Positions 27,544 through 37,372 are shown, numbered from the stretch's first letter. The stretch is 64,000 nucleotides of DNA from BRH-c25 sp012519325 (GCA_050950645.1 JBMNHZ010000002.1:62001-126000); one strand, 5' to 3'. The notes: a model not told the origin generated them from the sequence alone. Translations and numbers: made by a program.

Positions 27544-29172
27544 ATGAAAAGCAAAAGAGTTTTAGTATTTCTTCTATGTTTCTGCTTGATTGTTGCAAGT
27601 TTAACAGGCTGCTCCGCTCCGGCTTCCAATAATGATGTCCCTGACAGTACAGAACCGGATTCTGCTGAAGTTGCTGTCGAAACAAAGAAAGGGGTAGTTG
27701 TATCCGGCAAGGCAGTATCTGTAGTCGAAAATGAAAACACTGTTTATCAAAAGAGAATAACTATTGCACCTTCTCTCGACTTTACGAGTACAGATGTTCA
27801 GAATGAAGCCGGCGGTACTGCCAAGGGTGTTTATCTGCTTGTGTTCAATAGCCTTGTTGGGTATGACACTATGAATTCCAAGTACATACCAAGTCTTGCA
27901 AAAAACTGGGAACAGCTTTCTGACACTCTTTGGGAGTTTAAACTTCAGGAAAATGTTAAGTTTCATGATGGAAGCGATTTTACTGCCAAGGATGTAAAAT
28001 TTACTATTGAACGTGGATTAGAGCAGAGTGCCAGCAAATCAAAGTTTTCTTCTATCAAAGAAGTCAACATTATAGATGACTACACTGTTCAGTTTGTGCT
28101 TAAAGCTGCAGATAATGATCTTATATATAAACTCTGTGAAGCAAATACCGTTATGCTAAGTTCTAATGCATTTGCAACTCTTGACAAGACAGAAGCGAAT
28201 AAAATCGGTACCGGACCATACATGTATAATGAATGGGTGCAGGGAGATTATCTGTCCCTGGTCAGATTTGAGGACTATTGGGAAGGTGCTAAGAAAACAG
28301 AGGAAATAGTTATCAGGTATATTCCCGAAGCATCGTCACGGCTGATTGCTTTGCAGACTGGAGAAATCGACCTGTGTGTTGATCCTCCTGCAGTTGACTT
28401 GCATTATGTTGCAGAGGATAAAAACCTAATATTATGGCAGATTCCAAGCACAAATATTCGTCATATCTTTCTTAACCTCAATGTAGAGCCCTTTAACAAT
28501 AAACTTGTACGTCAGGCAGTTGCACATGCTATCAACAGAGAAGATTTGGTAGCCTTAGTATATGAGGGTAATGCAACACCGGCTTATAACATAATGCATC
28601 CCACCAGTGAGTTTTATGTAGATGTGGATTATTACGAATTTGATCTTGAAAAGGCTAAGAAACTGCTGGATGAGGCCGGTTTCTCCAATGGTTTCAAGAC
28701 CGCTATTTACTCCTCTTCCGGTACTGTACAAAAAGCAGTTGCCAGCGTAATTCAAGCACAGCTTGCCGAAATCGGTATAGATGTTGAAATCAAGTCACTC
28801 GAAACTGCAACTTTCAATGCAGGTGTTGCTCCCGGCGGAACTTATCCCATTGCAGTTGATGGTTGGGGCGGACATACAGTCGGACCTGACAATGCACTCC
28901 GCAGCCCTTTCCATATCAATGGAAACATCAATAGAAGCAATATCAAGGATGAAAAAGTTAACAACCTGATCGATACTGCTCTTATAACCAGTAATCACGA
29001 TGAGCGTGCAAAAATGTATGCGGAAGTTCAGGAATACATTATGGATTATGCGAATTGGATACCTCTGGCTGTTGAACAGATCAACGTGGGTATGAAATCG
29101 ACACTGCAGGGCTTTGAGCTCCCTCAAGGGTTGCACCACCATTGGAGTAACCTTTACATTGTAGAAAAGTAA
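27544..29172 (+). CDS. Peptide/opine-type ABC transporter, substrate-binding lipoprotein
   Basis: The 542-residue protein belongs to SBP_bac_5 (OppA/DppA/NikA family). A lipoprotein signal ends in ASLTGC with Cys near residue 22. Family segments are SLAKNWEQLSDTLWEFKLQENVKFHDGSDFTAKDV-like text near 115-150 (the signature HDGSDFTAKDV is clear), LALQTGEIDLCVD-type near 280 and RQAVAHAINREDLV near 325. GGGAGG stands before the ATG, on the far side of the IS from its apparent sigma-54 promoter. It should bring a peptide or amino-acid derivative to the permeases that follow. Confidence 0.92.
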   Translation: MKSKRVLVFLLCFCLIVASLTGCSAPASNNDVPDSTEPDSAEVAVETKKGVVVSGKAVSVVENENTVYQKRITIAPSLDFTSTDVQNEAGGTAKGVYLLVFNSLVGYDTMNSKYIPSLAKNWEQLSDTLWEFKLQENVKFHDGSDFTAKDVKFTIERGLEQSASKSKFSSIKEVNIIDDYTVQFVLKAADNDLIYKLCEANTVMLSSNAFATLDKTEANKIGTGPYMYNEWVQGDYLSLVRFEDYWEGAKKTEEIVIRYIPEASSRLIALQTGEIDLCVDPPAVDLHYVAEDKNLILWQIPSTNIRHIFLNLNVEPFNNKLVRQAVAHAINREDLVALVYEGNATPAYNIMHPTSEFYVDVDYYEFDLEKAKKLLDEAGFSNGFKTAIYSSSGTVQKAVASVIQAQLAEIGIDVEIKSLETATFNAGVAPGGTYPIAVDGWGGHTVGPDNALRSPFHINGNINRSNIKDEKVNNLIDTALITSNHDERAKMYAEVQEYIMDYANWIPLAVEQINVGMKSTLQGFELPQGLHHHWSNLYIVEK

Positions 29173-29288
29173 TCATAAATCAATGTGTAATGCGAGCCGC
29201 TGTTTTGGAAGAACACAGCGGCTCAAAACAAATTAGGGTTGATTGTAAAACTCTGTATTCAGTATTCACGAAACTAAGGAGGTTATTG

Positions 29289-30218
29289 ATGTATAAGTAT
29301 ATTATAAGCCGATTGCTATTATTGATTCCAATAATGCTTGCCGTATCATTTATTGTCTTTTTTATAGTAGATTTGGCTCCGGGAGATGTTGTCGACATAC
29401 TTGCGGGTACGGAGATGTCTGAAGCTGATATTGCGAGAATACGTGAAGAACTGGGATTAAATGATCCGCTCTTAACCAGATACTTTAGGTATATGGCAGG
29501 CTTAGTTCGAGGAGATTTGGGAATATCTTTTGTTACTAACAGAGATGTTTTCGAAGTATATATGCTTCGATTGCCTGCAACTTTGCAATTAGCAACTTCA
29601 GGTACTGTGGTTGCATTATTGATAGCTATTCCTCTGGGTATAAATGCTGCAGTACATCAGAATACATGGCGTGACAGCGGCAGTATGGTTGTTGGACTTC
29701 TGGGTTTGTCCATACCAACCTTTTGGCTCGGTTTACTTATGATAATTATCTTCTCTCTAAAGCTGGGATGGTTCCCATCAATCGGGAATGATACGCCTCT
29801 AAGTATCATATTACCCGCTATTACGGTTGGTTCAGGTCAGGCTGCACTTACTATGCGTACAACCCGGTCTTCTATGCTGGAGGTGATACGTCAGGACTAT
29901 TTGCGTACAGCCCGAGCAAAAGGAGTAAGTGAAAAGGTGGTAATTCGCAAGCATGCATTCAAAAATGCACTTATTCCGATTTTAACGGTAATTGGTACAC
30001 AATTTGGTGTTGCCCTTGGCGGTGCAGTTATGACAGAAACTGTGTTCGCATGGCCGGGTGTAGGCAGGCTTATTATTGATTCCATAAATAACCGCGATAC
30101 GCAAATGGTCACAGGTGCAATAATCATGACTACGATGCTTTCCAGTGTTGTTATTCTGTTAATTGACATTGCATATGCATTTGTTGACCCTCGTATCAAG
30201 GCAAGATACTCGAAGTGA
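29289..30218 (+). CDS. ABC transporter permease, DppB/OppB type
   Basis: Start ATG 29289 follows AAGGAGG directly; upstream in-frame starts lack a ribosome site. The 309-residue protein has the N-terminal signature YIISRLLLLIPIMLAVSFI, the large extracellular part with LGLNDPLLTRYFRYMAGL, and the EAA loop DYLRTARAKGVSEKVVIRKH. About six helices. First permease of the operon. Confidence 0.92.
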   Translation: MYKYIISRLLLLIPIMLAVSFIVFFIVDLAPGDVVDILAGTEMSEADIARIREELGLNDPLLTRYFRYMAGLVRGDLGISFVTNRDVFEVYMLRLPATLQLATSGTVVALLIAIPLGINAAVHQNTWRDSGSMVVGLLGLSIPTFWLGLLMIIIFSLKLGWFPSIGNDTPLSIILPAITVGSGQAALTMRTTRSSMLEVIRQDYLRTARAKGVSEKVVIRKHAFKNALIPILTVIGTQFGVALGGAVMTETVFAWPGVGRLIIDSINNRDTQMVTGAIIMTTMLSSVVILLIDIAYAFVDPRIKARYSK

Positions 30219-30228
30219 GGTGTAATTA

Positions 30229-31134
30229 TTGGAAAAAACAAATATAGTACCCGAAACAGTTTTAACTGCATCCAAATTATATAAAAAGCGCAGTCAACTT
30301 GCAGATATATGGCACAATTTTAAAAAAAATAAAGGTGCAGTTCTCGGATTGATTATTCTTGGAATAATTGCAGTCATGGCAATTGTATCCGGCTTTGTGC
30401 TTGATTATGATACTCAGATTGTACGTCAGGTTGTACGAGAACGACTGCAGGGTCCCTCATTGAAACATTTTTTTGGAACAGATCAATACGGTCGTGATAT
30501 TTTTCTGCGTATTCTATATGGAGCAAGATATTCATTAACTATAGGCATCGTCGCTGTAATGGTGTCTTTAGCTATTGGCGGCGTATTTGGCATTATTGCC
30601 GGATATTTTGGTGGTGTGATTGAGAATGCAATTATGAGAACTTGTGACATTTTTTCTTCAATACCTTCGATTTTGCTTGCCATATGTATTTCAACAGCAT
30701 TTGGAGCTTCCATTTTTATTTTGATGATTTCAGTCGGGGTTGTCAGTGTTCCGGCATTTGCGCGAGTAGCACGTGCATCAGTCATGACAGTTCGTGACCA
30801 GGAATATATTGAAGCTGCATATGCATCAGGTGCAAGCAGGCTTCGTATTATGTTTTCTCATATTCTTCCCAATTCTTTGGCACCAATTATGGTACAGGTC
30901 ACAATGCGTGTCGGTTCTGCAATTATCACAGCATCATCGTTAAGCTTTCTTGGCCTTGGTATCCCGGCACCGGCGCCTGAATGGGGCAGTATGCTTGCTG
31001 AAGGCAGATCATTCATACGTGATTACAGCTATATGACAATGTTCCCGGGTCTTGCGATTGTGATTACAGTACTATCAATTAACTTAATCGGGGATGGTCT
31101 CCGCGATGCATTGGATCCAAAACTCAAGAGATAG
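30229..31134 (+). CDS. ABC transporter permease, DppC/OppC type
   Basis: The start is the TTG at 30229, with GTGAGGTG eight bases upstream and no ATG nearby. The 301-residue protein has an N-terminal OppC_N segment, FFGTDQYGRDIFLRILYGAR near residue 83 and the EAA loop YIEAAYASGASRLRIMFSH near 185. It pairs with the DppB-type permease 10 bp upstream. Confidence 0.92.
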   Translation: MEKTNIVPETVLTASKLYKKRSQLADIWHNFKKNKGAVLGLIILGIIAVMAIVSGFVLDYDTQIVRQVVRERLQGPSLKHFFGTDQYGRDIFLRILYGARYSLTIGIVAVMVSLAIGGVFGIIAGYFGGVIENAIMRTCDIFSSIPSILLAICISTAFGASIFILMISVGVVSVPAFARVARASVMTVRDQEYIEAAYASGASRLRIMFSHILPNSLAPIMVQVTMRVGSAIITASSLSFLGLGIPAPAPEWGSMLAEGRSFIRDYSYMTMFPGLAIVITVLSINLIGDGLRDALDPKLKR

Positions 31135-31146
31135 AAAGGATGAACT

Positions 31147-32148
31147 ATGAACAATAAAAATTTAATTCTCAATATAGAAAATCTTGTTGTTCACTATGAA
31201 ACTGAAAACGGTACTGTAAAAGCCGTAAACGGTATCGACTTAAAACTCAATAAAAAGCGGGCTATCGGTTTGGTTGGTGAGACAGGTGCAGGAAAGACAA
31301 CTACTGCTCTTGCGATGCTTCGCCTGGTTCCTGACCCTCCGGGGGTCATAAAGAGCGGGGTAATTGAACTTGATGGTGAAAATATACTTGAGAAAAGCAT
31401 TAAGGAATTGGAAAAGATTCGAGGAAAGGATATTTCAATGATATTTCAGGATCCTATGACAGCACTGAATCCGGTTTTTACTGTAGGTGAGCAGATTGCA
31501 GAGAGTATTATACTTCACGAGAAAGTGTCAACTGCTGAAGCAAATACGCGTGCAAAGGAAATGCTGGAAATGGTAGGCATTCCGGGGCACAGAGCAAAGG
31601 ATTATCCTCATCAGTTTTCAGGAGGTATGAAACAGCGTGTAGTAATTGCAATAGCTCTTGCATGCCATACCAAACTGCTGATTGCAGACGAACCCACTAC
31701 TGCGCTGGATGTTACGATACAGGCACAGGTCTTGGAATTGATGAACAAATTAAAGGAAGAGTATCAAACCTCGCTTATAATGATAACACATGATTTAGGC
31801 ATAGTAGCTGAGGTTTGCGATGAGGTTGCAGTAATGTATGCAGGCAGGATTATAGAACAGGGAACACTCAGGGATGTGTTCAACAAGACTAAGCATCCTT
31901 ATACAGAAGGTCTGTTCAATTCTTTGCCTAATGTAAACAATCGCAAAGCAAAACTACAACCTATACCCGGACTCATGCCGGATCCTACTGATCTGCCTGT
32001 GGGATGCTCGTTTTCACCCAGATGCCCATATGCAAATGATAACTGCCGTGAGAATAAACCAATTCCCAGATGGATCAGCGATACACATATGGTAGAATGC
32101 TCAGCTTATGATGATCCGACATTCCATATTGCGAGGGGGGAAAAGTAG
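31147..32148 (+). CDS. ABC transporter ATPase, DppD/OppD type
   Basis: A 333-residue ATPase with Walker A GETGAGKTT near residue 44, Q-loop MIFQDPMTALNPVFTVGEQ, signature FSGGMKQRVVIAIAL and Walker B LLIADEPTTALD. The C-terminal oligopeptide extension carries the cysteines CSFSPRCPYANDNC that bind a [4Fe-4S] cluster or zinc in relatives. It overlaps the next ATPase by one base. Confidence 0.93.
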   Translation: MNNKNLILNIENLVVHYETENGTVKAVNGIDLKLNKKRAIGLVGETGAGKTTTALAMLRLVPDPPGVIKSGVIELDGENILEKSIKELEKIRGKDISMIFQDPMTALNPVFTVGEQIAESIILHEKVSTAEANTRAKEMLEMVGIPGHRAKDYPHQFSGGMKQRVVIAIALACHTKLLIADEPTTALDVTIQAQVLELMNKLKEEYQTSLIMITHDLGIVAEVCDEVAVMYAGRIIEQGTLRDVFNKTKHPYTEGLFNSLPNVNNRKAKLQPIPGLMPDPTDLPVGCSFSPRCPYANDNCRENKPIPRWISDTHMVECSAYDDPTFHIARGEK

Positions 32149-33116
32149 TGTCAAAAAACCTAATTGAAGTAAAGAATCTGAAAAAAATTTTTAAAACTTC
32201 CCATGGCATGCTTCATGCGGTGGATGGTGTAAGTTTCACTATTGAAGAAGGCAAAACCCTTGGTGTAGTTGGTGAGTCCGGGTGCGGAAAATCCACTACC
32301 GGCAGATGTATACTCCGACTAATTGAGCCCTCTTCCGGTGAAGTATATTTTGATGGGCATGATGTACTTAGTTTTAATAATAAGGAGCTGCAAAAGGCAA
32401 GAAAGGAAATGCAGATAATTTTTCAGGATCCATTTTCTTCTCTGGATCCTCGAAAGACAATAAACCAGATTATCAGTGAGCCTATTATAATACATAATCT
32501 TATTCCCAATAAGAATGACAGAGAAAATCGTGTTCTGGAACTTATGGAGACAGTTGGCCTTGCTGAAAGACTCATTAACACTTACCCCCACGAGTTGGAT
32601 GGTGGACGAAGACAACGTATTGGTATAGCCCGTGCACTTGCAGTAAATCCAAAATTCATTGTTTGTGATGAACCGGTGTCTGCATTGGATGTTTCCATAC
32701 AGGCACAGATACTTAATCTGCTGAAAGAGTTACAGGAAAAGCTAGGTCTTACATATATGTTTATTACACATGATCTTTCCGTGGTTAACCATTTCTCAGA
32801 CCATATTGCAGTTATGTATATGGGTATGATTGTTGAGAAGGCACCTGCAGAAGAATTGTTTACACAACCTCTGCATCCATATACACAGGCATTGCTTTCT
32901 GCGATACCCGTGCCGGATCTGAGCGAACGTAAGAATCGGATAATTCTTAAGGGGGAAGTTACATCTCCAATCGCCCTACCGGAAGAGTGCAGATTCGTAA
33001 ATCGTTGTCTATATGCATGTGATTCTTGTAAGGATCATATACCTGTGCTCCGGGAGATTTACCCTGATCACTATGTAGCATGTGACTTTCCACTGGAAAG
33101 AAAAGGAGTAGAATAA
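32148..33116 (+). CDS. ABC transporter ATPase, DppF/OppF type
   Basis: GTG start at 32148, overlapping the preceding TAG. The 322-residue ATPase has Walker A GESGCGKST near 44, MIFQDPFSSLDPR-type Q-loop (here IIFQDPFSSLDPRKT) and Walker B FIVCDEPVSALDVS. The signature is LDGGRRQRIGIARAL rather than LSGGQ, a variant found in several clostridial relatives. Cysteines in the C-terminal CRFVNRCLYACDSC parallel those of the partner ATPase. Confidence 0.92.
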   Translation: MSKNLIEVKNLKKIFKTSHGMLHAVDGVSFTIEEGKTLGVVGESGCGKSTTGRCILRLIEPSSGEVYFDGHDVLSFNNKELQKARKEMQIIFQDPFSSLDPRKTINQIISEPIIIHNLIPNKNDRENRVLELMETVGLAERLINTYPHELDGGRRQRIGIARALAVNPKFIVCDEPVSALDVSIQAQILNLLKELQEKLGLTYMFITHDLSVVNHFSDHIAVMYMGMIVEKAPAEELFTQPLHPYTQALLSAIPVPDLSERKNRIILKGEVTSPIALPEECRFVNRCLYACDSCKDHIPVLREIYPDHYVACDFPLERKGVE

Positions 33117-34279
33117 TGTTAGTATTAAAAAATGGAACATTAATGACCATGTGCAGTAAGACATTTAAAGGTGACATTGCTGTTAAAGAAGGTAAAATAG
33201 CTGCTGTTGATTATGGATTGCCTACAGAAAATGCTCAGGTTCGTGATGTCTCAGGCTGCTATATTATGCCCGGAATAATTGATGCACATAGTCATATCGG
33301 TCTACAGGAGAGTGGTACACGTGAAACGGATCATAACGAGAAAGCAAATCCAATTTCACCGCAGATGCGCGCAATAGATGCCATTAACCCCCAGGATATA
33401 GCCTTTTCGGAATCCCGAGAAGTCGGAATAACTACCTGCGCAACCGGGCCGGGCAGCATTAATCTGATAGGTGGAACCTTTGCTGCGGTCAAAACTTATG
33501 GCAATACTGTAGAGAACATGCTACTTAAGCATCCCGTTGCAATGAAAGCAGCTTTAGGTGAAAACCCCAAGTTCCGCTATACAGAGATGGGCATTTCTCC
33601 GAAATCCCGCCTTGCTTCTGCTGCAATTATTCGTGCTGCGTTAGCTGCTGCCGTGGAATATGACAGAAAGGCAGAACTATATGATAGCGATTATTTACAA
33701 ATGCCGGATAGAAACCTTGGATTGGAGGCACTGCTGCCTGTAATTCGAGGTGATTTGCCTCTCAAGATTCATGTACACCGTGCGGATGATATTGCTACAG
33801 CTATTCGTATAGCAGAGGAGTTCAATATACATTTTACTCTGGATCATTGTTCAGAGGGTTTTATGATAACGGATCGGCTGCTAAGTGCATTGAGCAAGAG
33901 ATGTGACGGTATTATAATAGGTCCGTTAATGAATTATAAAAGAAAATTGGAGTGCAGTAAAAAGCAGGGTGTTAAGCTCCCAAAACTTTTGCATGACGCA
34001 GGTATAGAGTTTGCAATTTGTACAGATTTTCCGGAAATGATACCTGTTTGTATGATGCCTCAAATTGCACTTTCAGTTACGGAAGGTTTGCCTGAAGATA
34101 CAGCACTTAAAGCGGTTACTATTACGGCGGCACGAATTTTAGGCATATCTGACCGAGTTGGAAGTCTTGAAGTAGGAAAGGATGCTGATATAGCAGTTTT
34201 TTCCGGTCACCCGCTGGATTATCGTTCTGTATGTCTGATGACATTGATAAACGGAAAAATTGTATACGAAAGGAAATGA
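33116..34279 (+). CDS. Amidohydrolase-family enzyme (imidazolonepropionase-like)
   Basis: The 387-residue metal hydrolase starts on the last base of the previous gene. The HxH metal site is DAHSHIGL near residue 57. Further ligands are IHVHRAD near 220, LDHCSEG near 243 and the late Asp in CTDFPEM near 303. The fold is the amidohydrolase TIM barrel with a small beta-sandwich made of both ends. Relatives cleave C-N bonds in cyclic amides, N-acyl amino acids or dipeptides. As part of the transporter operon it should act on the imported compound in the cytoplasm; the substrate is unknown. Confidence 0.85.
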   Translation: MLVLKNGTLMTMCSKTFKGDIAVKEGKIAAVDYGLPTENAQVRDVSGCYIMPGIIDAHSHIGLQESGTRETDHNEKANPISPQMRAIDAINPQDIAFSESREVGITTCATGPGSINLIGGTFAAVKTYGNTVENMLLKHPVAMKAALGENPKFRYTEMGISPKSRLASAAIIRAALAAAVEYDRKAELYDSDYLQMPDRNLGLEALLPVIRGDLPLKIHVHRADDIATAIRIAEEFNIHFTLDHCSEGFMITDRLLSALSKRCDGIIIGPLMNYKRKLECSKKQGVKLPKLLHDAGIEFAICTDFPEMIPVCMMPQIALSVTEGLPEDTALKAVTITAARILGISDRVGSLEVGKDADIAVFSGHPLDYRSVCLMTLINGKIVYERK

Positions 34280-34287
34280 AAAATAAT

Positions 34288-35343
34288 ATGAGTAAGAATG
34301 CAATTAAATTTACTTACTTGTCACAAGAGGAACTTATTGAAGCCGGTGCATTTAATTTAAAAATGGCTATTGAAGCATTGCATCAGGGACTAGTCAAGTT
34401 CAAGGATGAACAAATTCTTTTTCCCGAAAAGATTGTACAGATATTTAACGAGGAAACACAGGAAAGGATAAACTGTCTTCCTGCAACGCTTTTAGATGAA
34501 AAAATCTGCGGTGTTAAATGGGTATCTTGCTTCCCCCCTAATCCTATCAGATTCGGAACGCAAAATCTGTCTGCAATAATAGTTCTATCAAATATTATTA
34601 ATGGTTATCCTGTCTGTGTCATGGACGGCACCCTATGTTCAAATATGCGCGTTGCAGCAATGGGTGCAACTGCAGCGGATAAACTTGCCAGGGAAGATGC
34701 AGAAAGTATTGGATTCATTGGTGCCGGTGAGCAGGCAAAGATGCATCTTATTGGAATGAAAGCTGTGCGTCCGGGTTTAAAGGTTTGCCGGGTCGCTTCA
34801 AAATATGCCGAAGAAGAACATGGTTTCATTTCCGGCTTGCAAAGGATAATTCCGGATATGGAATTTGTTGCTTGTGATACGGTACTGGAAAAAGCTATTC
34901 GTGATTCTGACATCATTGTTACTGCAACCAGTGCACAAGCACCGCTCCTTAAAGCGGACTGGATCAAGAAGGGTGCATTTTACAGCCATGTAGGAGGCTG
35001 GGAAGATGAGTACAAAGTTGTACAAATGGCAGATAAGATTGTATGTGACGATTGGAATACGGTAAAGCATAGAACTCAGACGGTAAGCCGATGCTATAAG
35101 GATGGTATTATTAATGATTCAAATATCTATGCCAACATAATAGATATTATAGATGGTACAAAGATGGGAAGAGAAAATGATGATGAATTTATCTATTTTA
35201 ATGCCGTTGGCTTAGCTTATGCAGATATTTCCATAGCATATTCCATGTATAGACATGCTGTGAATCAAGGCTTTGGAAGGGAACTTGCCCTTCAGGAAAC
35301 AATGATTTTCGATAAGAACCTGGCAGGGAAAATCGTTTTCTGA
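34288..35343 (+). CDS. Ornithine cyclodeaminase/mu-crystallin-family enzyme
   Basis: ATG 34288 has AAGGA 13 bases upstream; ATG 34276, inside an ATGA overlap with the previous gene, is the alternative. The ~351-residue protein has the family Rossmann fold (SIGFIGAGEQAKMHL near 145) and the dimer/active-site block MDGTLCSNMRVAAMGATAAD near 115. AYADISIAY-type text near the end is also typical. Members interconvert amino acids and cyclic imines, or split opines and N-alkyl amino acids using NAD(P). Placement after an SBP_bac_5 transporter and an amidohydrolase suggests use of an opine-like or cyclic amino-acid substrate (inference). Confidence 0.82.
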   Translation: MSKNAIKFTYLSQEELIEAGAFNLKMAIEALHQGLVKFKDEQILFPEKIVQIFNEETQERINCLPATLLDEKICGVKWVSCFPPNPIRFGTQNLSAIIVLSNIINGYPVCVMDGTLCSNMRVAAMGATAADKLAREDAESIGFIGAGEQAKMHLIGMKAVRPGLKVCRVASKYAEEEHGFISGLQRIIPDMEFVACDTVLEKAIRDSDIIVTATSAQAPLLKADWIKKGAFYSHVGGWEDEYKVVQMADKIVCDDWNTVKHRTQTVSRCYKDGIINDSNIYANIIDIIDGTKMGRENDDEFIYFNAVGLAYADISIAYSMYRHAVNQGFGRELALQETMIFDKNLAGKIVF

Positions 35344-35378
35344 TCTATACCTGTAAATTGCATATATGAAACCGCAGC

Positions 35379-35407
35379 TTGACTTCTAAAGTGCACTTTA
35401 CTATAAT
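35379..35407 (+). promoter_or_regulatory. Promoter of the ABC-F leader
   Basis: TTGACT (35379-35384), 17 bases, TATAAT (35402-35407). Transcription should start near 35414, giving a leader of about 297 bases before the ABC-F reading frame. Confidence 0.8.
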
Positions 35408-35442
35408 AAGTACGAAACAAAGAAAGGCAAGGTATAGAAAAC

Positions 35443-35460
35443 ATGAGGAGATTATTCTAA
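35443..35460 (+). promoter_or_regulatory. Possible leader peptide of five codons (MRRLF)
   Basis: AAGGCAAGG stands about ten bases upstream of ATG-AGG-AGA-TTA-TTC-TAA. It lies 30 bases after the predicted transcription start and before several hairpins and a terminator. This is the layout of ribosome-mediated attenuators that control antibiotic-responsive ABC-F genes. It is a pattern-based call; the peptide itself matches nothing I know. Confidence 0.5.
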
Positions 35461-35622
35461 TCAGGAGCAACTAAACATTTAGCGGATTCATCCTTATATA
35501 AGGGTTTGTTCTGCTATTCATTCAGTTCCGGTTGGGATACATGATCCTATGTTTATTATATATAACAGTATGTTTGCTGCCATAGACGTTTATTAACCCA
35601 GGCATGCTTTTTATTGCTATGT

Positions 35623-35654
35623 ATCCTCTCCGGAAAGCAGGAGGGGATTTTTTT
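35623..35654 (+). terminator. Leader terminator (attenuator) upstream of the ABC-F gene
   Basis: ATCCTCTCC pairs with GGAGGGGAT (one G-T pair) and is followed by seven T. It lies inside the leader, 57 bases before the ABC-F start, where it would stop transcription unless an upstream anti-terminator forms. The remaining leader (35461-35622) holds a CCTTATATAAGG palindrome and other weak hairpins. Confidence 0.75.
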
Positions 35655-35710
35655 ATTGTATAAGCAAGTGTAACGGATTATACAATAGGGGATGCAAGGG
35701 GGAGAATTTT

Positions 35711-37372
35711 ATGCTTTTATTAGAAGTCAACAATATAAAAAAATATTACGCCGACAGGCTTATACTAGACATAAAAGATTTTAAGGCATATTACGGAGAA
35801 AAAATAGGAATTGTGGGAGCAAACGGTGCCGGAAAGACAACGCTTCTTGACATTATTGCAGGGAAGAATATGCCTGAGGAAGGCAGTATCAAGCTATATG
35901 GGGAAATATCATATATAACTCAGCTTGAACCGGAGTCAGTCTCAGAAATAGACAAGCGTATGGCTAAGGAATTCGGATTATTTTTTAGCAGCCTTGATAC
36001 GGCAAGCGGCGGAGAAAAGACGAGATATCAAGATTGCCGAGCAGCCTTTCGGAAAGCAGCAGTATACTGCTCGCCGACGAGCCTACTTCAAATCTGGATA
36101 TACAGGGGAGTAGAGCTTCTGGAAAGAAAGCTGTTACGGATTTCAAAGGTTTGATATTGATTGTATCTCATGACAGAGAGCTTTTGGATAAACTTTGCAG
36201 CAAGATAGTCGAGATAGAAGGCGGAGAACTGAAGCAGTACAGCGGCAAGTTACTCTCAGTACAAGCTGCAGAAGGAGATGGAGCTTGAAAGGAGCCAATT
36301 TGAATATCAGCAGTACTTGGATAATAAGAGGGCATTGGAAGAGGCTATCAAAGAGAAGAAGAGCAGAGCGACATCCATGAAAAAAGCACCTTCCCGCATG
36401 GGAAACTCGGAGGCGCGCCTTCATAAGACAGGGAATCAGAAGGCTAAAGCAAATCTAGAGAAAGCAATTAAAGCTATGGAAACAAGGATAAGTAAGCTTG
36501 AAAAAAAGGAAAAACCTAAGGAGCAGCAGCATGTCATAATCGATATTCAAAGCGCTGAAAAACCTGTAAGCAGGGTATTGATATCGGGAAGCGGCATATC
36601 AAAAGCCTTTGGCTCCAAGGAACTGTTTCAAGAATGCTGAATTTGAGATAATTAACGGCTCAAAAACTGCACTCTATAGGGGGAAATGGCACAGGAAAAT
36701 CCACTCTTCTGAGAGATGATAATGAAGAGAGATAAAACCATAAAGCTGGCCAATGGAGTAAAACTTGGGTACTTCAGCCAGGGGACCGATATTCTCAAGG
36801 ACGATGAAACAATACTTGAAAATGTGATGAAGGATAGTGTGTACCCTGAGTATTTTGTAAGAACAATACTTGCAAGGCTGCTCTTTAGAAGAGATGATGT
36901 ATTTAAAAAGGCAGGAAAGCTCAGCGGCGGGGAGCGAGTAAGGACCTGCTTCGCAAAAATATTCTGTTCTGATGCAAATGTCATTGTTCTTGATGAACCC
37001 ACCAATTATCTTGATATAAGCTCGATGGAAGCAGTGGAAAATGCGATGAAGCTTTATGAGGGCACAATATTTGTTTGCTTACCCATGACAGGAAGCTTAT
37101 CAGCAGTATCGCTGACAGGATAATATTGATTGAGAACTCACAGGCTGAACACCTTTGAAGGGAGCTACGAAGAGTATATTGAATCTAAAAAGCCTGCAGC
37201 ATGATTCCAATGAAGCTGACAGAGAACAGAAAGAAGCTGCTTCTTGATACCAGGCTTTCAGAGAGTAATAAGCAGGCTGTCCATGACGGGAAAGAGCGAC
37301 GATGTGGAACAGCTGGATATGGAATACAGGAAAATACTTGCTGAAATAAAACAGCTGGAGTCCGGCAAATAA
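35711..37372 (+). pseudogene. ABC-F ribosome-protection ATPase, disrupted by about nine single-base indels
   Basis: Pieced together from three frames, the locus encodes a complete ABC-F protein of ~550 residues. It has first Walker A GANGAGKTT, signature ASGGEKTR and Walker B ILLADEPTSNLD. A charged linker follows (SRATSMKKAPSRMGNSEARL), then second Walker A GGNGTGKST, LSGGERVR and VLDEPTNYLD. The tail reads DMEYRKILAEIKQLES. ABC-F proteins of this kind free ribosomes from macrolides, lincosamides or pleuromutilins. Shifts lie near 36027, 36044, 36105, 36140, 36247, 36631, 36693, 36714 and 37075; nearly all are one extra base. Almost no substitutions to stop codons are seen, so very recent decay or locally poor sequence are both possible. 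Confidence 0.85.
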
